From Lentinus brumalis (Eukaryota; Basidiomycota; Agaricomycetes; Polyporales; Polyporaceae): a stretch of DNA of 64,000 nt. The notes below the pieces were generated by a model that did no database searches, was not told where the DNA came from, and saw only the letters and a list, made by a program, of their open reading frames with translations. The stretch lies in NCBI GenBank assembly GCA_001792895.1, contig MARA01000002.1:434001-498000 (forward strand), given 5' to 3'. Both the position numbers and the translations under genes were made by a program. Positions 1 through 11,600 of this stretch are shown here, piece by piece. How positions within the stretch are numbered: the stretch's first letter is position 1; the number at the start of each line of letters is the position of its first letter.

Positions 1-1
1 G

Positions 2-266
2 GTTTGCAACGCGGACAGCCTCGCGCACCCGGCGAGCAAGGACCCACGCGGCACGTTCGTGCACATATTTCCGGATCTGGCGACGTTTGAGTGAGTCGCT
101 CTCCGTGTCGCCATATCGGCTCTCACCTTTCGTCAGTGTGAACGACCCCACCAGTGTGCACCTGAAAGACTACTGGATTCAGCGCACAGGAGCAACTCGA
201 CCGCTCCGTGGTATAAAGGAGGAACGGCACCCGATAGCGACGTTCGGTGTGGGAGGTCTGGCTTAG
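2..266 (+). CDS. 3' end of an unidentified protein-coding gene (partial)
   Basis: The frame is open from base 2. A GTGAGT donor at 91 and a CAG acceptor ending at 136 define a 46-nt intron, and the joined frame then runs to TAG at 264-266. The last 74 or so codons read like real coding sequence, for example FVHIFPDLATF before the intron and DYWIQRTGATRPLRG after it. Without the splice the frame would stop at 92-94, three bases into the intron. The 5' part lies outside the window. I do not recognise the family and assign no function. Confidence 0.55.
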   Translation, partial: FATRTASRTRRARTHAARSCTYFRIWRRLSESLSVSPYRLSPFVSVNDPTSVHLKDYWIQRTGATRPLRGIKEERHPIATFGVGGLA

Positions 267-1284
267 GCAGTGTCCTGGTGCCATGAGTACATGATGGGAG
301 GTTTGTGACTGTGGACCTGGCTTCGTATCCGATTGTTTGTTGTATGTTACGGGCTCCAGCTTAATTATCAATGTTGCATCGATCAACCAAGTCTCAGATG
401 ATCGCGCACCGATGCAGAGAACAGGACTCGCCAAATGCGCCTGAACTCAGCTTCGTCGCAAAGATGGCGTCGCGCAGCTTCTCCTTATAGTCTTCGCAAT
501 GGACTTTTTCGAAGCGGATCTCCGCAACGGGGAAACAATGTCGCCGTCGACTCGGAATCTGGCTAAGCTGAGCATTAGCAAGGCGCAAGCTCTCGCACGG
601 CGTGACGAAGGGCTGCAGGCAACAAGAATTGAGAATAATACATAGTATCGCACGTATGTGAGATTTCATACCGCGTCGTATGCGTATGACATTAGACAAC
701 GGGACACCTCACCGGGAAATGGACTATCTCTTGGCGTCCATGGGACGTCGGATGCTGTGGGTTATACAAAGGCTCGAGTCGTACCTACTTATGAGACGAC
801 AAATATTGAGCAGTGCACTCACCAGGTTGCGGCGTTTCTAAGTCTTTCGTGCACAGGCGGGCCCTCTCACCTCTCTCACTTCCACCAGATCCGTTTCCGC
901 CTCAGCGCCTTCAACCAGTTGCTTGATACAATAGCCTAGCGTTCTGTTGCTTCTTGGAGATGACAGTGAGCAACACACTCAGAATATCGTGCGCCGGCAG
1001 GCGGGACTTGATTGATGTTCAAAGAACGAGTCGCCCGCATGCATATGGGCACCTGCCAGAGCACGCCTGTGGCCGCCGGACAATGTTGGATCCTCTGACG
1101 AACGTGCTTGACCACATGCCGTCTATTCCCGGCGTGATATTGGCAGCACCGCTACGCAGCAGAAGGCGGCTCGTTGCAACCTATCTGCATCAAGCATATA
1201 GACGCGAAGAACTCAGTGGAGCGACGCACATGCGTCCGTACACAACGCGGAACGAGACAATTGACACTCACCGCATGTCCGCAG
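267..1284. other. Intergenic stretch without a confident gene
   Basis: About 1 kb between the partial gene and the ribonuclease gene. On the minus strand a frame covering about 394-699 contains a plausible-looking segment (LSQIPSRRRHCF, KLRDAIFATKL) that could be an exon, but no flanking exons or domain were found. The remainder shows no convincing coding or repeat structure. Confidence 0.4.
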
Positions 1285-1954
1285 ATGGTACATAGGCCCT
1301 ACAGAAATTGCACGACACAGTAAGGGTGTCCCTTGTATTGCCGTCAGTCCTTCCTTCGACCACCTCGACATAAAGCTCGTTTCACTCAAAGCACTCTCGG
1401 TCGCTGTCTTCGTCATGAGCGTCGCCGGGGGTGTCGTTCGCAGACAGTCAAGAGGGTGCGTCTGCGGAGGTGAGTGACATGTATGACAACGTCTATCGGG
1501 TTTCATGTCCGATGGTGCCTAGGCACTTCCTATACGCGCGGGGATATCGCGAATGCCATCGACGAGGCGGAGGATGGTGGCGCAAGGTGACTGACAGCTC
1601 GGTTGTTCAGTCTGCTGCGATGCTGACGGAAGGGCGTAGCGGTTATCCTCACCAGTATCACGGTTATGAGGTCCGTGCTGTGCATTATCGACAGCTTGCG
1701 CGTGGATCTAATCATTTGTGCAGGGATTCGACTTTCCTTCCTGCTCAGGGGAGTTCTTGTATGCTTTGGAGCGCAACCGCGTGTGCACTGGAGGAAGCCC
1801 AGGCGCCGATCGTGTTATCTACGACAGCAGTGGTGACTTCTGTGGTGAGTAGCTCAGCAAACCATGTGGTCAGGGAAGTGCACTAACACGAACGTACGTA
1901 GCTTGTTTGACGCACTCTGGAGCGAGTGGGAATGATTTTCTTGAATGCGACTAA
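1285..1954 (+). CDS. Secreted guanyl-specific ribonuclease, RNase T1/N1 family
   Basis: The family cleaves single-stranded RNA after guanosine outside the cell. Exons 1376?-1469, 1523-1586, 1640-1670, 1724-1844 and 1902-1954 are joined by 53-57-nt introns. The product has a hydrophobic leader (KALSVAVFVMSVAGG), then the family core: YTRGDIANAI, the YPHQYHGYEGF segment with the catalytic His, GSPGADRVIYD with the catalytic Arg, and CLTHSGASGNDF with the second catalytic His. Six Cys suggest three disulphides, as in RNase Po1 and U2 of other fungi. The probable catalytic Glu is in SGEFLYAL, with a loop about two residues longer than usual. The start is unresolved: where ATG is expected the sequence reads ATA at 1370. 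A possible alternative is ATG 1285 plus an 88-nt intron to 1375. The family is clear; the exact N-terminus is not. Confidence 0.85.
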
Positions 1955-2212
1955 GGCTATGTAGGGTTCTACTCACCGTCATGATGTTTGTTTTCATGGG
2001 CCACTGGGATGTAATAATCGCTTACCTGGACGCGCGAACATATCATCAACGCGCTGCCCGCAAGGACCTTACAATCTATGTCACGGTACTTTGATACCGC
2101 TGTGAGTGGTAGCCCAGCTCGCCTGCATGTGAAAGGGACCGAACTCCCCAAGGACGATATGCGGATGAACGACGTGATGAGGATTATGATACAGCCATAC
2201 AATAACATACAA
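1955..2212. other. Convergent intergenic spacer (3' UTRs)
   Basis: 258 bases between the convergent stop codons of the ribonuclease gene (+) and the SF3A2 gene (-). Nothing beyond the presumed 3' UTRs and polyadenylation signals is visible. Confidence 0.5.
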
Positions 2213-3085
2213 TCAGTACTGGAGACGGAACATGAACTGGAAACTATACTGCTTGGTATCAGGGTCCCAATGAGACCAATTCCAATAGCCGGCATCGTCG
2301 GACTCGTCCTCGATTTCCCGCGCCGGTATGCGGAATGCGATAGTCTCGTATGGCTCAGCAGCGACCTGGATCCGCATGAGCCGATGGTGGCGAATGATCA
2401 AAGGGAAGAACACCCACAATGAGATACTGATAGGCCTTGTTTGGGGGTTCCCTCTTCTGCTCCCATGCGCTCATAAACCGACGACGAGGGATGACTCCAG
2501 GCTTGATTTGCGGCAGATGAACCTGGACCATCATGCCCTCCTTGCCCGTGTCGCGGTCCCTGACCTTCGTCACACGGTATCCAGGACGTCCAATCTTCAA
2601 GAAGACCTTCTTATGAACGTTCGATTGTGTCGGTGCGATCATGAGCTGTGTTTCTTTGAGATCGCGCGCAGCTCTCCGCGCGAGGTTCGTCTGGTGCTTC
2701 TTCCCTTGCGTGTGCGCAAGATAGGAACCTTCGTTGGTGTGAAGTGTCAAGCAGAGACGACATTCCAGGGAACCGAGGTGGTTGCGGAGAATGTACGGGT
2801 CCTGCGACGTCGTCAGTAAGTCTCTTTGCACCAGGCAGCAACACGCACCTTTGCAAGGTCAATAGTCTCCAAAGCAAGCTTCCTCAGCCGCTCCCTGCGG
2901 TCAACATTGGTCTCAGACGCTCCAGCAACACCTCCACCGCCGAACTTAGAACCGACACGATTCTGTTGGAGAACGAGTAAATAAGAGCGGTTTAGAGCAC
3001 TGCGCGAAAGCCGCGTACCTGGTAATCTATAAAATCTTCGGTCAGTATTCGCATGATTGAAATCATGTAAAAGACACATACCCAT
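2213..3085 (-). CDS. SF3A2: Splicing factor 3A subunit 2 (Prp11/Sap62 homologue)
   Basis: Component of the SF3a complex of the U2 snRNP, needed for branch-site recognition in the nucleus. Five exons on the minus strand: 3085-3082 (ATG plus one base), 3026-3019, 2962-2849, 2801-2418 and 2365-2213, giving 220 residues. That matches the short fungal homologues; the animal protein has a long proline-rich tail that is absent here. The start MDYQNRVGSKFGG is typical of the family. A matrin-type C2H2 zinc finger uses C56, C59, H72 and H78, followed by GKKHQTNLARRAA. Later conserved blocks are KIGRPGYRVTK, RRRFMSAWEQ and AAEPYETIAFRIP, and the protein ends in FQFMFRLQY. The ATG exon is only 4 nt and the next exon 8 nt. 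It is divergent from RRP5, 272 bp away. Confidence 0.95.
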
Positions 3086-3357
3086 TGTGATGGTCAAGAG
3101 AGGAGGGGCTACGATGGAGGGGAAACAGGCAGGTCGCCACTAGGTCTGCAGAAGCGCTGGCCAGGATCACTGGCGGCTTAGTCAGCACTCTTCCAGATCT
3201 CGATCTCACCGATCATTATGGGCGGCAAAATTTGGCTGCACACGGCAAGCGCTCTGAGCTCTCCCCGCCAATCCTCCGCTCACCTGGGCTTGCTTGTCTC
3301 TCTGGACCGTATTTTTTGATTACTTGCTGCCCGAAACTGCTACGCTAGACAAGCACC
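3086..3357. promoter_or_regulatory. Shared bidirectional promoter region of SF3A2 and RRP5
   Basis: The two ATGs are 272 bp apart and face outward, so one short spacer must hold both promoters. I see no clear TATA box. The stretch contains GC-rich and pyrimidine-rich patches, including CTCTCCCCGCC near 3258-3268. Co-regulation of a splicing and a ribosome-biogenesis gene is an inference from the layout only. Confidence 0.5.
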
Positions 3358-6300
3358 ATGGCCACGGGTAAGAAGCGCGTGCTGGACGAGGCTTCCGGCC
3401 ATCCCAAGGCGAAGAAGACGAAGACGGGGGAGCAGTCGAAAAAGCCCAAGGACAAGCCTCCGCAGCCCGCCTCTGCACTAATGACGGATGACGTTGACTT
3501 TCCCCGTGGTGGAGGAACGACCTTGACACCGCTGGAAGTCAAGACCCTCCGTGCCGAGGCAGCCAAGGAAGCGGACAAGGAGCTCTTCGCGGTGCGTCCC
3601 CCGCAGCGCACACAAGGTTCGAGACTGACAAGGTCTTACAGGAGTCTTCGAACTCAAAGGCTACAAAGAGGAAGCGGAAGTCGGAAGTTCAGGGCACATC
3701 TGCGGGTGCAGAGGATGGCACGAAAAAGACTGGAGTCCGGATAGAGCATCTCAACTACAAGGTTCGTCGCATGTTCATAGCGCACATCTGTTAGCTGACA
3801 TTCACCCGTCAGCGAGTCGTCGTTGGAATGAAGATCCTCGGGCAAGTGGTTGCCGTAGAACCTCTTGCGCTCATCGTATCCCTCCCGAACCAGCTCTATG
3901 GCCATATCCCTATCACACAAATATCCACCCAGCTCACTCATGTTCTGGAAAGCATAGAGGACGCTGAGATGGACTTGTCCGAGGACGAAGATACCGAAGG
4001 CTCTCCGTCACGCGTACCAGACCTCTTCGAGTTATTCAACCCCGGACAGTACGTGCGCGCGGTGGTAACTGCTGTTCATGCGCCTGGCGCAACGGACGTG
4101 GCAGGGTTGGGGCGAGCACGGGATGATGTACAGAGGGCTAGTAGGAGAGTAGAGATGAGCCTCGTTCCGGAGAAGGTGAACGAGGGTGTCGTAAAGACCG
4201 ACCTGCGGCCAGGTTTTGTGCGTATGATGCAACTGCATTCCTCGTGTTTGCCGTATTCACAACTTCGCAGACCCTCTCCGCCGCCGTCAAGAGTGTGGAG
4301 GATCATGGTTATATCCTAGACCTTGGTATACCCGACGTCTCTGGGTTCTTGTCCTTCAAGGATGCGCAGAAAGGGCCGTTCGAAAATGACAAGAAGCTGC
4401 ATGTCGGACGGCTGCTTGATGTCGCTGTGTCCAAGATGTCCGGGAACGGACGTACATGCAACGTCTCCGTGGATCCTAAAATGGTTTCGTCAGCTTTGGT
4501 GTGTTTTGCATACATTCATGCCAGTGGTCAGCACTCATGCGCCGTGAAACAGCTTACTGAAGTCAGCAGCGTTGCTTCCATTCTACCCGGCTCCCTGGTG
4601 CAATGTCTCGTAACAGCCATTCAGCCAGACGGCCTTGTCCTGCAAGTCCTCGGTTACTTTGACGGCACGATCGATCAGTTCCACCTTGTTCCTGGCGACC
4701 CGGAGACACACTACAAGGTCGGGCAGAAGGTCAAGGCACGGGTGCTCTACGACATTAGCCCCTCCACACCGCCACGTTTCGCTCTCTCTGTTGCTGACCA
4801 CGTCGTCAAGTACACGACGAAGTCGGCAGCTTCAGATGACGCTAACACCGATCTGCGGGAAGCTTATCCTGTTGGCACTCTCCTTGAGGCCGTGAAGGTC
4901 ACGCGGGTTGAGAGCGAGCGCGGGCTTATCGTCGAAGTAAGCCCTGGTATTGAGGGCTTCGTACATGTTCGTGACATCGCTCGTGAACCAGTCGTATCGT
5001 CGCTGACTCCTCCGCAGATCTCGCAAGTTTCGGATGAGCATGTTCCGACGTTGTCCTCGTCATCTGGTGCATGGAAGCTCGGTACGGTCCATAAAGCAAG
5101 AGTCACCGGCTACTATCCACTGGACGGCATCCTCCAGCTGTCATTACGACCGTCGGTGCTGGCCCAGAAGTTCTTGCAGGTTGCTGATGTCCAGGTCGGC
5201 GAGGTCATCAAGGGTACTGTGAAGAAGCTCACGGACTCGGCTCTCTTCGTCTCCATCTCTGGGAACGTTGATGGCGTGATATGGCCCAACCACTACGCCG
5301 ACATCACGCTGAAGCACCCGCAGAAGCGTTTCAAACCCGGAGGCAGTATCAAGTGTCGAGTGCGTCTCATGCTCCTTGTGCTGAGATTATACTCATGTCC
5401 ATCCAGGTCCTCGTGGTAAACCCAGAACGGAAGCGCATTGCTCTCACTGCGAAGAAGACTCTGGTGGAATCTAACCTGCCTATCGTGTCCACATTAAGTG
5501 ACGCGCAAGTTGGCGTCGTGACCCACGCAGTGGTCTTCAAGGTCTCGGAAAAGAGCTTGCAGGTGGAGTTCTACAACAACTTGAAGGCCTTCGTGCCGGC
5601 GCGTGAAGCGAGGTCTGTTGCATTGTTTTTCGCGCGTCTCAGTCCCAGCCTAACGCTTTCCCATATAGCGAAACTGCGCTGACTTCGTTGTCGTCGGCCT
5701 TCTCTGTGGGCAAGCCGGTGCAAGTTCGCATCATCGCAGTGGACCCGGAGACTTCGCGCATCACAGCGAGCATCCGGCAAGCGGCGCCGAACTTCAAGTC
5801 AGCCATTACGGACATCAGTGGCGTGGACATCGGCGACATTGTCGAAGGCGTCGTCTCGGACATTCGGAAGGACAAGGCCGTTGTTACCCTCCAGCCCACC
5901 CAAGTCACAGCCCTGCTCTCCCTCACCAACCTCGCAAATCGCCGCGATGTGTCCGTCGCGCAGCTGCGCTCCAGCCTCAAAGCCGGTGATAAGCTCCAGG
6001 ACCTTGTCGTGACCTCTCGGAACCCTGAGAAGGGCTTCGTACTCGTAGCATCTAAGCCGAAGGAGAAGGAGCAGCTTGTGCAGAAGAGCCAGCTGTCGAT
6101 CGACACTGTCCAACCAGGTCAGCTCGTGGGCGGGCGCGTCCTTCGGCACAACCGTCATGGTGCACTCATCAAGCTCACAAACTCGATCACTGGTCTCCTC
6201 CATCCCACCGACGCGTGCGATGACTATGAGAATGGCAAACCGTTCCCAGCGGTAGACTCGGTGTTGAAGGCAGTCGTCCTCTCGGTGGACAAGGAGAGAC

Positions 6301-8464
6301 GGCAGGTGACGCTCTCGACGCGGTTGTCCCGCCTCTTCCCTGACCAGAATAAGCCGGTCGTTGATCCTGAAATCGTCAACTTGGACGAACTCAAGGTCGG
6401 CCAGAACGTCCGTGGTTTCATCAAGAGTGTGGCAGAACATGGTCTGTTCGTCACTCTGGGTCGCAACATCGACGCCCGGGTACAGATCAAGGAGCTCTTC
6501 GACGATGTGAGTGCACAAGATTGTTCTTTCGATTCCAATATTGATCTGTTGCGTAGTACGTCAAGGACTGGAAGAGCCGGTTCTCCGCAAATCAGCTCGT
6601 CAAGGGCCGTGTCCTCAGGTGAGTATCTACTAGCTCTGCTCATTAGGGCGACTTGTGTTGACAAACTGCTCCAGCGTAAACCCGGAAAAGAAGCAAATCG
6701 AGCTGTCATTCCGCTCTGGCGACCTCAAACGTGACAATCGCTCGCAACTTACGCTCTCTGATCTCAGCGAGGGTCAGAAGGTCGACGGTCGTGTCAAGAA
6801 GGTCGAGGACTACGGCATCTTTATTGAGGTCCAAGGATCGAAGGTCAGCGGCCTTTGCCATAAGTCTGAGGTCAGTGACTCCTCCATCTGTCAATAATCT
6901 GTTCTTCTGACGTCCTTTCCAGCTTTCCGACAACAAGGATGCTGATGTTACCCTGGCACTGCGGAGCTTCCGGGAAGGCGACACGGTCAAAGCCGTCGTG
7001 CTCTCGATCGATACAGAGAAGCGGCGGATCTCGTTCGGCCTCAAGCCCTCCTACTTCGAAGAAAAAGACTTTGAGCCGGAGAAGTCTGACGAAGAGGACG
7101 ATGCAGTCCCACGGGGCTCATCGCCGGCCTTCGGTGTGGTCGAAGGCTCCGACGACGAAGACGGTGCTGAGGAAGATGGCGAAGAGGGATCGGACGACGA
7201 AGCCGTGGCCAACGAGGATGATCCCGAAGAGTCTGACGATGCAGAAGAGGGAATGGACGTCGACTTCACTCTCGACCTGCAGCGCCCTTCGGGTGGCGCC
7301 CCGAGCGCACCGGCGGACACGCTCCGACTGGGTGGCGGTTTCCAATGGTCCGTCCCCGATCCTGCTGACGATGTCGATATGGGTTCGGAGGAGGAGAGGG
7401 ACGAGGACGGTGGACAGGAGGGCAAGAGGAAAAAGAAGAAGCGCAAGGAGATTGAGCAGGACTTGACCGCGGACATGCACACCAAAGCACCCGAGTCCAA
7501 TGCTGACTTCGAGCGTCTGCTCCTTGGCTCGCCGAACTCGTCATATCTCTGGGTCCAGTACATGTCCTTCCAGCTGCAGATCTCCGAGATCGACAAGGCG
7601 CGGGAGATCGCCAAGCGTGCCCTCAAGACCATCAACTTCCGCGAGGAGCAGGAGAAGCTGAACGTCTGGATCGCTCTGCTCAATCTCGAGAACGTTTACG
7701 GCACCGACGAGTCTCTGGAAGCGACGTTCAAGGATGCTGCGCGGCACAATGACTCTAAGACCATCCACCTGCGTATGGCTGAAATCTTTGAGCAAAGCGA
7801 CAAGCCAGAGGTCAGTCGCAAAACTTCCTGCAGTTTTTCGATCACTGACAGCAGAACATTGCAGAAAGCGGAGGAGCAATACAAGAGGACGTGCAAGAAG
7901 TTCTCTCAAAGCTCCAAAGTCTGGACGCTCTTTGGCGAGCACTACCTTAAGCGTGGTATGCTGGAAGAAGCCCGCAAGCTCCTTCCGCGTAGTCTACAGA
8001 GTCTGGAGAAGCGCAAACGTGAGTTACATGGACACGTCATTGCCCCCACCCGTGCTGAAAGGTGTGCAACACAGACTTGAAGACAATCTCAAAGTTCGCG
8101 CAGCTCGAATACAAGCTCGGTGACCCAGAGCGAGGCAAGACGATCTTTGAAGGCATTGTCGACTCGCATCCCAAACGTTGGGACATGTGGTCAATATATA
8201 TGGATATGGAGGCCGGTCAGGGGGACATCAATAACCTCAGAAACCTTTTCAACCGTGTCTTGGCCCTCAAAATGACTAGCCACAAAGCGAAGTGAGTTCG
8301 TTGCTCGTCACCTATAAATGCAAGTGTGCTAACAATGATGCAGGTCCTTCTTCAAGAAGTGGCTAGAGCTCGAGCGTCGCTTGGGCGACGAGGATGGGCA
8401 AGAGGCCGTCAAGGCGAAGGCGATCGAATGGACACAGCGCGCTGCTGGCGACTCCGAGTCATAG
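3358..8464 (+). CDS. RRP5: rRNA biogenesis protein RRP5 (S1 repeats plus HAT/TPR repeats)
   Basis: Nucleolar factor needed for early cleavages of pre-rRNA for both subunits. Thirteen exons: 3358-3591, 3642-3761, 3813-4217, 4271-4498, 4553-5359, 5407-5612, 5669-6506, 6557-6618, 6675-6870, 6923-7810, 7865-8018, 8075-8291, 8344-8464. The total is 4476 nt, or 1491 residues, slightly shorter than the yeast protein. A Lys-rich N-terminus leads to the family signature DVDFPRGGGTTLTPLE. A series of S1 RNA-binding domains follows (for example VKSVEDHGYILDLGI, GFIKSVAEHGLFVTLG, VKKVEDYGIFIEV). Then come an acidic linker at roughly residues 1085-1195, a basic KRKKKKRK stretch and a C-terminal HAT/TPR part (LWVQYMSFQLQ, FAQLEYKLGDPERGKTIFE). 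Introns are 47-56 nt. The product is highly likely to be functional. Confidence 0.96.
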
Positions 8465-8681
8465 TTTCCATGTGTAGCATAGTATCTCATCTCTCATCTC
8501 ATCATCATCTGCTACCGACCGGTCGTAAATTAGTATATTCAACGCAACTATACCGCATAGACAGCAAGGGGACATTATGATACGAGATAGACACGAGCGA
8601 GGTGACGAAACGAGTGTGCGCAAGAGGGACAACAGATATAAAGGTAGGGTATATGCCAGCATAAATACGTCGTAAAGGAGG
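8465..8681. other. Convergent 3' spacer
   Basis: 217 bases between the RRP5 stop and the kelch gene stop on the opposite strand. Only AT-richer presumed 3' UTR sequence is visible, with no gene. Confidence 0.5.
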
Positions 8682-11600
8682 TCATGAGCGCGACCGTGTT
8701 CGGTCATGACCCAGCGAAGGGGATTGTGTATCATAATCAAGGACCGGCCTGCGAGTGCTCATGGAGCTGGCAAGCTGTCGCTGCCAATCGTCCAATTCGC
8801 TAGAAAGATGCTCGAACGCCATCGCGTTCTCCGAGCTTGATGTGCTGGCACGGCGTTCCGAGAAGCCAGAGATGGGGCGAGCGGCGCCGAAAGCGGACTG
8901 GTCGACTGCTAGAAGGAGCTCGATTTTATGTGAAAGCTGCTCGTTCTCGCGCTTGAGGGTGGTGTTCTCGCTGCTAAGCTGCTCGAGGATGGACTCTTCA
9001 TGACCACCACGTGCGATGACGAGCGAGTTCTGAAGGCGTTCGACATCCTGCTCGAGTTCTTCGATGCGAGATAGCCTCTCGTCGGACTCTCGTTGCGACG
9101 CGATGACGTTGTCCCGCATGTGCTCGAGGTCCTGTTCTAGAGTGTCTATCCGCGAGCGAAGGTCCTTGTTGTCGCTGTTGAGACGCTGAACCTGACGCTG
9201 GGCGTCCTGGAGCTGATTCCGCAGGAACTCATTGCCAGTGTCGTCCGACGACGGCGTCCCTCGACCATTCAAACCACGGAGCCTCATGCTCGGCGAGCCA
9301 CGATCGATCTCGGCCTGCATGCTCTGGTTGAGCGTTTTCTGCTTGGAGAGCTCGTCCTTCATCTTCCGCATGGTTTTCTCGGTCGCCCTGTGCATACGTC
9401 AGCAACCGGTAGCCACGACCGTATTGCGACACGATACTTACTTCACATAATGCACGGCGAGTTGATAATCCTCTTCCAATTGCTGTAGGCGAGCCTTGTA
9501 GGAGTTCTCAGTCTCCTCCAGCTTTTGCTCCAACTCGGCCACCCGAGCGTCCGAGCCGCTATCAACGCCGTTACGGCGGGAGGGGCTCTGAGTGGTACGG
9601 ACGCGATCGAGCTGCGCGGATAGGGATTCGACCTGAGCGTCGGAATCCTGCTTCTGCTGCAGCAAGGTTTGAAGCTCGCGCTCGGCGATCTCGTGGGCAC
9701 GCGTGCGCTCCGCCAACCTGTCCTCCAGCTCCTGGATGCGAGCAGAGGTGACGTCGTCGGCACGGAGAGGGTTGCCTTCGTCGTCCTCGGCGACGATGCC
9801 GTTGGCAGCGAGGTAAGAGCGCAGGGCGTCCAGACGAAGTGCAGCGGCAGAAGCCTCCTTCGCCCTGTGCTGCAGCTCCGTCTCCTTGACCACGAGGTCC
9901 TTACGCAGACGGCCGCTGTCGGCAAGAGCCATGGAGAGCTGAGTGCGGAAACCGACGACCTGGGAGCGGAGGGACAGCGTCTCGGTCTCAATTTCTCGGA
10001 CACGGTGACGCTCCTTCGTGAGCTCTTCGTGAGCTTCGTCGGCCCGGCGAGAGGTATCCCTGAGCATGTCGCGCAACGAAGAGACCTCATTTTGCAACGC
10101 GTTGATCTTCTCTGTGTATCCACGGGTGAGGCGGTCCTCGTCGTTCCTCAGCTCATGGTGGGAATCAAGTAGCTTGCCTAGGCTACCGGTAGTGACGGCA
10201 CGGAACGCATCCGCCTCCTCACGAGACTTGGCCCAGAAGTTCTCGATATCCGCGATGCGCACCCGGGCCGCCTCAACTTCGCTCGTACGCGCCTCGAGTT
10301 CGCCACGAAGTTCAGCGACGTCGGCCTCGAGCTGGCTGATCTGTTCGCGAGCGCGGGCGTACTGAGCATCGACCTCTTCAGCACGGCCAGAAGCTGCTTC
10401 CAACGCAGCCCGAGTCTGATCCATAGCGCGAATATGTTGGTCCTGGGAACGCAGGACCTCCTCGAGCTGCGACTGAGCTTTGATGTAGTCCGCCTCATGC
10501 TGCTCGACGAGCGAGGTTTGCGCAAGGAGCTTGTCAGAGGCCTCCCGCAGCCGAGCCTCCAAAGCAGCATTGCGTTCGCGAAGAGCGTTATGCGCCTCGG
10601 TGCTCTGATCGTACGACTGAGTCAAGGTGTCCGCACGTTTGGACGCGTCTTCCGCGCGAGCCTCCGCCTGCTCGAGGAGAGTGGTCTGAAGAGACAGTGA
10701 CTCGTTGAGCTCCTGGATCTTGCGATCCCGTTCCGCCTGACCAGTGAGGGCGACCTGGAGTTGGCGCTCGAGGTCGGCAGTGCGCTCGCGCTCGATGCGG
10801 CCAACCTCGCTTTCCGATGAAGACTCTAGAGCGGCGAGCTTAGCCCGATAGAACGCAGCCTCCTGCACAGCGCTAGCGCGAACGCGTTCGGCCTCCTGAA
10901 CACGGTCGGATGCCTCCTTTGCGCGATCGAGAACCGTTGCCTGCGACAGCAAGGTACTTGATCAACACACCACAGCTAGCCGTCGACAGACACAAGCACG
11001 CACCTGAATCTTAGCCTTGAGCTGTTTGAGATTGATGACCATCTCAGTGACCTTCCGGCTGTCGATGTCGTCATCGTCCGCGCGCGAAGAGAGCTCCTCC
11101 TCCGACTCTGCGTAGATGAAACCCGACCGCTCGGCCTTCAGAAGTGCAGCCTTCATCCAAGCCTCCTTCTTCTTGAGCGCTTCGACCTCAGCCTCCTTGT
11201 CCTTCAGATCGCGAATGAGATCCGCAGTGAGATTGCCAGTCGAGCCAGGCTTCGCGAAACCATTCACCGTCGGAGAAGCCGGCTTGTAGAACGCGTCGAG
11301 AGGGCCCTTCGAACGGTCCACGACAGGGGATGGACTTCGCGCACCCAGACCATTGCGCGACATGATGACGCTCGCTAAGCTAGCCTGGGGCCCAGCAGGA
11401 TCATATACGTCGCTGGTAGTCACACCCTGCGCAGGTGACGTCGCACGACTCGCAGGACCTGCGGGGCTCTTCGCGCGGGCGTGATCGGGCGACGCAGCAC
11501 TTTCGCGCATGGCGACGGCTGCCTCGTTTGTCTCGGGGCTGCTCTCGCCATCGAAATCCTCATCGCGCATCTTCCCCTTGCCCTTGCCAGGAATGGACTG

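Noticed and set aside
5639..6709. Long minus-strand frames inside RRP5
   Set aside because: They are antisense shadows of a strongly codon-biased gene.
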